Source: Lepidodermella squamata (Eukaryota; Gastrotricha). Taken from it: DNA of 64,000 nucleotides. Each line of letters begins with the position of its first letter. Within the stretch, counting starts at the first letter, position 1. The notes beneath the pieces are model-generated. The model saw only the letters and a program-made list of their open reading frames with translations, was not told the DNA's origin and searched no databases. The translations under genes were made by a program, and so were the position numbers. Positions 55,601 to 64,000 of the stretch are shown here, piece after piece. The stretch covers positions 124,001 through 188,000 of the forward strand of contig JBLDXI010000074.1 of assembly GCA_047495785.1 (NCBI GenBank). Reading direction: 5' to 3'.

Positions 55601-58600
55601 CATAATAATTTTACATAGAGAACGTAGTGTTCACTACATTCTCTATGCATCTTCATTGCTTAATTTAATAAGGTTGAGGTCCATAGGGCGTGTTCAAAAA
55701 GTCCCAGCGCTCTGGAACTCACATTCTTAATTACTTCCCTCTCTGAAACCTCTAAAAAAATGCGCGTTAATTAGTAATAGTATTTTCTTCATTTTCGGCC
55801 AAAAAAATCGAGCGGTATCATCAGAAGATGCTTCACCTTGCCTGGCAATTTCGGCGACAGGGTTCGAACTTGTCGACGTTGTCGCTGCGATCGAAATTGG
55901 AGGTTGAGCAGCGGCAGTAGTCGTCGTTATTGAAGTCGAAGCTCGAGCTACAGTTGTAGTCGCTAAAGCAGAACCTTTGCCGACCACTTGAGGCCGCTTT
56001 TCGAGCACGCTTCGCAGGTGATGCTGGGCGAAGTGACAAATCAGCCAATTGCGCGTCCACCGGTAACGCGGCATTAGGTCCAGTCCGGATGAAGTCTGGA
56101 TTAAGAGGATAAAGTCCAGGAATATTGCCGAGGTTATAATTAGAGAAATTGGGATTCTGGAACAATTCTTGAGGTGGCTGCACAGCAGGCGGGTAATAAT
56201 TCTGAGGGCAGTAGAATTCGGCCGGATTGCCAAAGTTCATCAAAGGGTTAACATGTTGCTGTTGTGGTTGTCGTAAAAAATTCGGCGGAATTTGCATACC
56301 CGGTAGAGGGTCCAATGGTCGTTGCTGCCCTGCAGTCGTTGCTGCCCATCGGTCAAGATGAGCCGGACGATTCGGAACTGGCAACCGCGGATCTGGCTGT
56401 GGATTTCTTGGCCGATTTTGGCTGGGATCCGCCGAAAACCTGTATTGCCACGGGTCCATTTCAGCAAGAATTTTGCTAGTTCAAAAGGTATTCCTATCCT
56501 AAAATGGAAAATCGAAAAATTCATCGGGGAAGTTCAGCAGGTTTTCAACAAGGCCAGAATGGTTTCAAGGGGAGGCGATCATAATGGCAAACACACTTTG
56601 GCAGACACGTTATGGCATACTCACTCTGGCTCGATTTGACTATAGCCTAAAACCACTCTAAAATTCATCAATCATTATGGCAAATCACAAAATAAAACAG
56701 GAGGTTGTCATTCTGGCACATTCTGGACCATATGGCGCCCATGGCGTTACACCCCTTTTCTCGCGAGTAGTCAGTCTATACTGATATTATGTCTATGGTT
56801 AACACCGCCTTGGAGAAATGGAAGAAACAGCCAATCAAAACAATGTTTGGCCAAACTTCGAGCAGGGCCTTCTGAGCGGCCCATTCGAAATCGGTGATGC
56901 ACGTCGTTAGAAACAGCCCGGGGTACAAAAACCGAACGGATTTGAAAGCCAGAAGGTAGATGTCGTAGTTTTTCCACGGCAACAACATGTACAGCGTCGG
57001 GAAAATAGTACCATGGGCGTGTGTATGAAGCGTGTAAAGCTGGGTGAACTGCGGCGGCGCGATTTTGAAGGTTCCATCACAGCTAGCATGACCGCGAAGC
57101 CGCATCAGTCGGTATAGCATCGACATCGTACCGAAGATGAGAAATCGGTTGTTCGCCCAACAAGAGAGCACAAGTCGCCAAGCAATCTCGGTTTTGCCAG
57201 CGTAGCGTAAATCATAGCTTTCATGATTATCGGAATGGGAGATTTCTGTGTAGTTAACATGTCTGCATTCGCTCGAATAAAACGATGGACCAAATTCACG
57301 ATTCTGTATGCCGGGAGAGAAGGCCTACAACCAATTGATTGGTTACGGCCCAAGTTTTGCGGTGTTATTATGGCGAAATGTATGTAATTCTAGATTCTAT
57401 TACCTCTTAGGTCAGCTCTCGACTGGGTGACGATGCGATGACAATCGAGGCGGTCGTGGTTTTGATCACCGAAAGCGATCCAGCCGACATTGAATCCGCG
57501 CTACTTCAAGCCTCAATCTTGCAACAAATGAGAACGCGTTTCTTTCTGGTTCAATTTTTCGAGACTCAAACTCCTACTCGGCTATCGACCATATCTTCTT
57601 ACTACGTCACTTTACCGCCGAATTTCGCCGACATTGTCTCAGCAAGTTTCGGCTTTCTTGATTCACTTTGCGCGCAGAAAATTTCGGCTCCTAAAAATGC
57701 TGGCCTGACCGGGGGCAGAAATGAGCAGGCTGATAACGAACCTCAACAGCAAGGAGAAAAGGTCGATTCTGATAAAGAACAACCAGCAAATAGCGAGACC
57801 AAGGATGCCCCGCAGGTTGCTCAGATAAACCAGCCTTCATCTTACCCAGACGTCGATGAGTCTGATAAAGTTGTCATTCAAACTAATGGCGATGTCGAAC
57901 AGAAACGCAGTGTTGTTCCGCCAAAAGCGACTGGTTTAGTGGTGAATCCACTTTGGGTCGAGCCTGCTGATGCCGGTGAAGGGGATGTTACAGCAGACAC
58001 TAAAACGACGAAGTTCCCAGGCCAGATCCTGCTTGAAGCTAGGCCGGATGCTAGTCGAGCAAAATCTGTCGCTACTGTGAAAGGTTCAGATGATCTCGAA
58101 AGCCAGAGTTCCCCTGATGCCAGAGTTCCCATCGAGCAAGCTGTTAGTGATATCCTGAACTTTGGTAACTCAGAAACTCCCAGAAAAGAAGTTCGGATCG
58201 TCCCGAATATCGACTCATCGCCTTCGGGCTCTGATCTCGTCAAACCCAAGGATTCATCGCTGCCGAAAGAAATTGAAGCCACCAAGGTTTGGAAACCTCA
58301 GGGGGCAGATCAAAGTGCTAATAAACCAGTTACTACTTGGATCGATTCAAAAGCCAAGATAGAGCCAGGTGCTGTTAGTGATGTCTTGAACTTTGGTAAC
58401 TCGGAAAGTCCTAAACAAGAAGTTCGGATCGTCCCGAATATTGACTCAGTTCCCTCCGGCTCTGACCTCTTCAAGCCTAAGGATTCATTACAACCGAAAC
58501 AAATTGAAGCTAGCCAAGTTTCGAAATCTCAGGAGGCAGGTCGAGATGCTAGTAAACCAGTTATCACCTGGATTGATTCAGAAGCCAAGGCTGAACAGGT

Positions 58601-61550
58601 TCAAAGTTCGAAAAACGCTGCTGAAAATGACGAAGCCGACGAGGAAGATGAGATTATCGGGGATCCTGATCCGCCAAGGATTCCAAAAGAGGTTCCAAGA
58701 GATCGCATCGATGCGAAAATCGAAATTCCCTCTAACCCGGCTTCAACGCAAGTCGGTACCGAAGATCGCGCTGTTAGGATTGTCCCTGATTTAGGAGATG
58801 AAGTTCGGAAAATACCGGCAAATGAACCTGTCCAGATTAATCCAGGTGTTCTAGCTGGCTCTGATTCGAACGCCCCGTCGACTGCTCGAGATTCCAGTAG
58901 TGGCCAAGAATCTCGCGATAAGAAGATTGAAAGTTTTGATGAAGACTTGCTCCCGAAATCTCAGCCGAATATCGATCCGAGACCTAACCTTGTACCCTCG
59001 AACATCCCTCAATCGATTAACATTATCAACGAAAATCTACCGAAGTTGAAGCCAATAGAAACAGCAAAGCCTGCTGAGAAGGCCGATCCTGAACCTATTG
59101 CTAAGAAACTACCCAAGGATGGTATACGAAATTCAGACGATATTCAGCGGAATAAAATCAGCCCTGTGTCTGAAAACAAACCGGTGATTTTGCCTGATGG
59201 CCATTTTATCCCAGTTAACAAGCCCAGCGAGTCGCAGGCTCAGCTTATCAATGACAAGTTTAATGAGAAGCCAGTTGATGTCAACAGGGTGGTTAATGGT
59301 CAGGGATCTCCTGTTGCTGAAAGTGAAAAGCCGGTGGAGGAGTTTAAAGCTCCCGAAATTCCGATCCCGAAACCGGATTCGGGTAATCTTCAGAATGCAA
59401 TCGAATCAACGACGAAGCAAAGCACAGTAAGCTTCGATACAGGTTAGGAATTCTGAAATAATCTTAATGATAGGCAGCTTGAAATTGCAAACCACCTTGA
59501 TTAGGAAATTATAGGAAAGACCCTTTTCCTCGCACTGAATTTATAATTTGACTTATTTCTACAGTTACCATCAGTTCACCGGAGCTGACCTCCACCGCGA
59601 CCCAGGCTTCAACAACCAAAGTTCAATGGTCTCCGAAGATCAAGGAAGCCAGCTCAAAGCTTACAACAACTTCGACATTGCCAACAACTCAACTTCCTGT
59701 AACAACCGAAAAATCCTCGATTTTGCCGGATGCGCAAACGTCCACTACAACCGCTGCAACTACGTCTACGACGAAGAAACCTGTAACTGTTACTGAAAAA
59801 ACCACTCGGCGAGGTAAATCGACTACTGCACCAGCTTCAACTACAACAACGCAATCAATCTTACCCGATCCGACATTCGACGCGAATGAGTTCTGCTTCT
59901 CATGCTTATCCCGTCGCAACCAGAAGGACCTGTACTCGAATCCGGTAGATTGTCACTCTTACTATCAGTGCTTATACAAAAGCGAAACTCAAGCCATCGC
60001 GTTCTTGAGAAGATGTCCTGAAGGAACGTTTTTCCACGAAGAAGTTCTCAGCTGTTTGCCGGAAGGTGACATTCCTTGCATGGATCCATGCCAGGACGAC
60101 ACGATCGCCTCTCAACACTGCTATGCAGCTCCCGAGGATTGCGCCAAATTTTTCACATGCTCGAATTCTGCTTCGTATGCCCAGTGCTGCCCGGATGGAA
60201 CTCGATTCAACGAAGCTATTTGCTCTTGCGTGACAGACGCAACTTGCGTGTCTGATTGCAGCATGCTTTTGGGTGGCTACAATGACGCCCCTGTTGTAGC
60301 GCCGAAAACTGATGGAGTGACTTGTACGGATGCTTACAACAACGTAATGCGACCAACGAAACGAGCTGAAATTTTCGAACTGGTCGACATGTCCAACGGG
60401 CAGGTGCCGAGGTACATTCCGATACCTTGTGCACCTGGTTCGCTGTTTGACATAAACGCTTGTCAATGTTCGATTTCGACCGATTTTCTAGATTTTCCAA
60501 CCGTCACGCCTGATGTGTTGAAGTGCAGTTTGTATCTACCGTTTGATGGCGATTACCAGGACAAGTCAACGAGTCATTTTCAGATTTACAAGTATGGTGA
60601 TGTAAATTTTCTCCGGAATGATTCGGCCGTTGGTTCGGGTGGGTCGATGCGTTTCCGAGATGGAATTTTGGAGGTTCCGGGACTCAAAACTATGGACCAT
60701 CGGGATAAAGCGTCATGGTGCCTTTTCTTCAGGTGAGACAGGTTTTCTCCAGGATAATTCACACTTCAACTTTCTTCATATAACACAGATGTGAAAATAC
60801 CGATGGAACCTTTACTTGCACGGAACCGAGCGGAATTATATCGAATAATAACAACAACGACGATAACGTTTTCAAAACATGCGATTACTCGATTATAACC
60901 GCAACTCGATCAGACGGACTGATTGAGATTAGGTTGAATTTCAAACACCCCAAGAGCCGTCAATCAGTGGTTAGTGGACCTTTCAATGCTTCGTCAACTG
61001 GCTGGGTGCAAGTCTGCACGGTGTATGACGGCACATTCATCAAGCTTTACGTCAATGGGGTGAGTATCAATTGTTTTCCACTAGTATTCCCGTTCTCCCT
61101 GAATCTTCGCGGAATTTTTTTGCACTAGGCTAACGAGTTCAAATTGCTTGGTGAATTCCTTCTGAACTTGTTTTTTTCGATAAACACCTTAATTTTTGGT
61201 GAAATTAAGCTTAATATCAGCGAACACTTGAGATGTGAAGCCATATAACAATTGCTTACATTTTTGCAGGAAGGCGTAGCCGCTTCTCCAGCAGGTGGTA
61301 CTCTTGCGATAAGGTGAGTTCCATTGCCGTTGATTTAGCAAGGCAATCATTCAAATTCACCTGGATCTCCTTTTTCAGTCATTGCCCATACGCGATTGGA
61401 GGAGATGAGCTGTATGGACAGTTTGAAGGATCAGTCGATGAAGTTCTTGTCTGTGGGCATGCGATGACATCGGACGAAATCAAAGCGCATTACGAAGGGG
61501 ATCGAAGTTATCTGGTAACGAAAGGTCTCATTCCGAATCGTATAGCCTGA
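52696..61550 (+). CDS. Pif-like secreted matrix protein: vWA, low-complexity, two chitin-binding domains, LamG; 1369 aa
   Basis: Pif is the vWA/peritrophin-A/LamG protein that organises chitin and aragonite in mollusc nacre, with relatives in other lophotrochozoans. Six exons fit in phase: 52696-53118, 57411-59442, 59565-60732, 60789-61059, 61270-61313 and 61379-61550. I chose ATG 52696 for the signal peptide MRICNLFVVLVSLLTVGNCS. The vWA domain spans exons 1-2 (LFIVVDRSRYTASNFG; residue 55 is Tyr in place of the last MIDAS serine). Then come about 580 acidic, Pro/Ser-rich residues including two 77-residue repeats (58140-58370 and 58371-58601), a Thr-rich linker, two Cys-rich peritrophin-A domains (about 928-1030: DCHSYYQCLY, DCAKFFTCSN), and a LamG/jellyroll domain (LYLPFDGDYQDKS to VDEVLVCGHAM). 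AATAAA lies near 61640. Confidence 0.82.
54244..55073. mobile_element. 0.83-kb inverted-repeat element nested in the larger one
   Basis: Perfect 30-bp terminal inverted repeats (GCTGTACCGTAAGGCGGTCT + TACTTCGGAC at 54244-54273; complement at 55044-55073). Internal copies of TCCGAAGTTA/TAACTTCGGA occur at about 54288, 54608, 54857 and 54880. There is no coding capacity. The insertion lies inside the 53412-55159 element and is therefore younger. Confidence 0.87.
54693..54760 (+). other. tRNA-like (SINE-type) remnant
   Basis: A perfect B-box/T-arm, GAGGGTTCGAATCCCTC (54732-54748), follows an A-box-like CTAAGCTGCGTTGGGAGCAC (54701-54720). The space between the D-arm and T-arm is too short for an anticodon arm and no acceptor stem forms, so it is not a functional tRNA gene; it looks like a degenerate tRNA-derived segment captured in the nested element. 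Confidence 0.45.
55613..55650. repeat. Short palindrome (hairpin)
   Basis: CATAGAGAACGTAGTG and its near-complement CACTACATTCTCTATG are separated by TT, forming a 16-bp stem with one mismatch. No poly-U tract follows, so a terminator or small-RNA role is not supported. It may be a mobile-element terminus or a hairpin precursor. Confidence 0.5.
55833..56459 (-). CDS. Hypothetical Pro/Asn/Gln-rich protein, uncertain
   Basis: The ATG at 56459 opens MDPWQYRFSADPSQNRPRNP and continues with P/N/Q-rich sequence such as PPNFLRQPQQQHVNPLMNFG and PLNPDFIRTGPNAALP, a composition more protein-like than random. After about 55990 the frame becomes Asp/Cys/Ser-rich while an overlapping frame becomes Thr/Ala-rich, so a short intron or frameshift there is possible. 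It lies antisense within intron 1 of the Pif-like gene, next to a MULE fragment, and may belong to that element. Confidence 0.3.
   Translation of the reverse strand: MDPWQYRFSADPSQNRPRNPQPDPRLPVPNRPAHLDRWAATTAGQQRPLDPLPGMQIPPNFLRQPQQQHVNPLMNFGNPAEFYCPQNYYPPAVQPPQELFQNPNFSNYNLGNIPGLYPLNPDFIRTGPNAALPVDAQLADLSLRPASPAKRARKAASSGRQRFCFSDYNCSSSFDFNNDDYCRCSTSNFDRSDNVDKFEPCRRNCQAR
56776..57353 (-). pseudogene. MULE transposase fragment
   Basis: On the minus strand the frame from 57171 reads SCDGTFKIAPPQFTQLYTLH, then LYMLLPWKN, CITDFEWAAQKALLEVWPNI and GCFFHFSKAV. These are the first catalytic Asp, the second Asp and the G-C-x-F-H step of Mutator-like transposases. Sequence upstream to about 57353 continues the domain in shifted frames. 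The conserved region stops after FSKAV, so the final catalytic Glu is absent. The fragment is antisense in Pif-like intron 1, about 60 bp from its acceptor. Confidence 0.78.
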
Positions 61551-61988
61551 TCATACTCTCTATGTAAATGAAAGTATTTATCGTGGGCAATTTTATGCTC
61601 ATATTTAGCTCTTATTCTGCCGCTCTATTTGTGTTTAATAAATAAAAAGAATTGGTCTCTGTTCAACTTTTAACCTCTTTGCGTTTTTGCGATGTTGGAC
61701 GAATCCTTTGTCTCTAAACGCCTAATGATTATTGAAACACATTTTGTAAGGTGGACGATTTAGGCAGCCTAATAGAGGTAAAGGATTACTCTAGAGCTTG
61801 CCAAAGAGAAATGCGTTCTTCTCCCGATCTGAAACTCCGGAGGCGAACCTAAGGCAAGCGAACGACAAACGAAGAGATGGTTTCAGAGATGACTAGCTAT
61901 AGAGTATCCCTTCAATCCTTTCTCAGAGCTGCCAAGTTTTTCTTGAAAATCTTTTTACTTTCTTCAGTAAATGTTACATCGTGCATAG

Positions 61989-63044
61989 CTAGAACATGAC
62001 AATCAGTAGGGAAATAATCAAGGCATGAATAGAAGCTAGCAACTTCGCGCTGTGATTCCTAACTTTAGGAACCCAGTTGATCTCAACTTTTCGTCCGTTA
62101 AGCGGTTGCATTTCTTTGCGATACAGATTGACGAGAGGCCGGTTGTCGACGTCCTTCATCTTGCCGTTGCGAAACTGGTTCAGCTGACTAACAGGCATTC
62201 GAATCACTCGTCGATATACCGTCCACCAAATGTTCTCCCCACAGGCTGGTCCAGTAAGAGCCCCAAAGTATCTGTAGTAGACAGCGTCCTTGTTCTCCAA
62301 AACGCCCGGTGGGATCAGATTTTTCATGTTAAGACATACATTTTCAACCCGGCTATTTGGCTCAATGAGTTGCGGCAGTAGATCAACTATTGGCTTGTAG
62401 TCAGTTTCATTCATTTGATGCGTTTCATCATCAGGAACGGCTACAAAGTGAAACATGAGGTTGCTCAATCCGTCAGGCGCTGCCAACGCCTCGTCGTAGG
62501 TCTTGTACTTCGTGTTGTAGTGGACAAAATGAACTTCCATCTGAGCTGGCCTGTAATCAACCAAATGTTCCGCGCCATATGATGTGCCATCCTCCGCGCC
62601 CCAATGGAGATGGAAATTTATCAAGACATACGTTGCGTCGTTCATATGGTTGGCTTGATAAATGCGTGGCAGGCGCGTTATGTCAGGATTCGTATTGTAA
62701 TCGATGTGGTTATATACAACAAAGTGGCCGTTGTTTGACAGATTGCCGCAGAATACTTGATCATAGCTAAGAATTTGCAGAGGGTTGTCAATCAAAGCTT
62801 GCGATGGTTCGGCTAATTCCAAGTTGAGCTCGACAGGTGACTGCTGCTTTCCTGACCCGCAAATGGGAGACGCTTCGGGCCATTTGTCCTGATCTTCAAA
62901 ATTTTTACAATGGAATTCTTTCTTTTATAGCTCAGAAACTTGCTAAAAAAACATACCGTAGTAGTTCCATACAAGTTGGCTGCTTGACAGCTTTATTGTA
63001 AGGAGAAGAACAACAACAATTTGTTGGCAATTAAGCGAAGCCAT
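61989..63044 (-). CDS. Secreted or GPI-anchored alpha-carbonic anhydrase, 330 aa
   Basis: It interconverts CO2 and bicarbonate outside the cell. Exon 1 (63044-62957) encodes a signal peptide; exon 2 (62893-61989) the enzyme; the junction gives LVWNYYG-DQDKWPEASPICG, the usual alpha-CA N-terminus. The zinc histidines are seen in FHLHWG (two, about residues 124 and 126) and in MEVHFVHYN (about 151). The proton-shuttle position is His in NNGHFVVYNH, and LTGPACGENIWW supplies the conserved Leu-Thr. The C-terminus ends in a hydrophobic run (LLASIHALIISLLIVMF), a likely GPI signal or membrane anchor. It faces tail-to-tail with the Pif-like gene, about 440 bp apart. Confidence 0.92.
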
Positions 63045-64000
63045 TTTAGGGAAGTAATTAACGTTATAGGATGAGAGTGGTGTGTTAAAGAAATTGACTT
63101 CCCAGCGCGAGATAAGATAAGATACGGTAATGGAGAGACCGTTCAGTTGAGTCCATGATAATTGCTCATCCGCAGCAGTCATGTGACTTGTCGTCGGTCT
63201 CATGTCAGAAGTAAAGGGCGTGATCGAGAAATGGTATCTTGAAAAAAGGCGGTTCCTTATGCATATAAGCACCGCCCTGAATTTAGAGGTCTGCTCTGGG
63301 TGTTGCGTGCTACAATACCTAGCCGTGGTTATCAAAATATGAATGAAACCAAAATCAATGCTGATTTCCTTAATGCTGATGACTAAAAACAGCAGATTTC
63401 TTCCCGCCCGGTTATATAAAATAGCATTTGGATGCTAAAAGACTCGGCCTTTATTAAATTATTTTTATTGGGTCGATCGGTGGGATATTATTTGCACCAC
63501 GAAAAATGAGGTTCCAGCATTAAATTTAAACGTCCTGGTAATACATTTTTCGGATTCTTTGCGATTTCGGCGTTTTCGATTTTTGATCGATACTGACGAT
63601 CTCCCTGAACTTACGTTTTTTATTTTAGCTACCTGGCGCCGTCAGCTTTTTGGAAAAATTCCGTTAGAAAAATTATCAAATCTGAAAAATCACTGATTTG
63701 TAAAATCAATACTTGGAATCGATATCGGCTCTGCAGGCTGAAGTATAACTCGTAAACTGACCGCTCATAGCGCAAAATACGCGTACTAATAGGAAGATCC
63801 ATCGGTTAGATAAAAAATTGAGTTCCAGAGAAGACATGAAGCTCGAAAAAGCATAGGTATGCATAGGGAAATCTAGTGCTAGAGTCTCGAATTTTGTGCT
63901 GGAACCCTGAATTTAGGGTGCGCACGCCCATATTTTTGTTTTCTTCCTAATTCAACGGAAATTGAGGGTGAAATGGCAATTATAAATCCTTGAATCCATG
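63045..64000. other. Upstream of carbonic anhydrase; no gene recognised
   Basis: Contains the presumed carbonic anhydrase promoter and further non-coding DNA to the window edge. The minus-strand frame at 62943-63335 is carbonic anhydrase exon 1 read with its 5' flank. Confidence 0.45.

Overview
This window is animal nuclear DNA. It has GT-AG introns of about 50 bp to several kb, poly(A) signals after several genes, and metazoan gene families: HYDIN, nervy/MTG, Dixin, SAMHD1, FAAH and Ly6/uPAR proteins. A Dixin with both CH and DIX domains, together with a Pif-like protein (vWA, chitin-binding, LamG) beside a secreted alpha-carbonic anhydrase, points to a small-genome bilaterian, most likely a lophotrochozoan. 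No rRNA or mitochondrial marker is present, so this placement is an inference of modest confidence.

Layout. 1-10 kb: the 3' end of HYDIN (+), a recent local duplication of the HYDIN/prolyl-4-hydroxylase tail-to-tail junction, a 46-unit 27-bp minisatellite, a decayed second piece of HYDIN, and an intronless prolyl 4-hydroxylase (-). 10-16 kb: an inverted repeat with hammerhead-like cores, an intronless secreted PQQ-propeller-like gene (+), and a GT15 (KRE2/MNT1-type) mannosyltransferase gene split by a Crypton-like tyrosine-recombinase element whose recombinase gene looks intact. 17-24 kb: five Ly6-type genes on the minus strand, one probably broken. 26-29 kb: nervy/MTG (-), followed by about 6 kb of non-coding DNA. 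34-35 kb: a decayed retropepsin-like reading frame between direct repeats. 36-42 kb: Dixin (-) and SLC35C2-like (-). 42.5-44.4 kb: three tandem gamma-glutamylaminecyclotransferases (-). 45-52.6 kb: SAMHD1 (+), FAAH (+) and an SLC35A-like sugar-nucleotide transporter (+). 52.7-61.5 kb: a Pif-like secreted matrix protein (+) whose 4.3-kb first intron holds nested inverted-repeat elements and a MULE transposase fragment. 62-63 kb: alpha-carbonic anhydrase (-).

How the genes relate. Most neighbours are unrelated housekeeping, ciliary or signalling genes. The functional grouping that stands out is the convergent Pif-like/carbonic anhydrase pair, which suggests extracellular matrix and carbonate chemistry. 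The two nucleotide-sugar-transporter-like genes, the GT15 enzyme and the prolyl hydroxylase all act in the secretory pathway, but nothing in the sequence shows that they are co-regulated. Exon boundaries given below were derived by eye from splice signals, reading phase and remembered family conservation; none was checked with transcripts or database searches.
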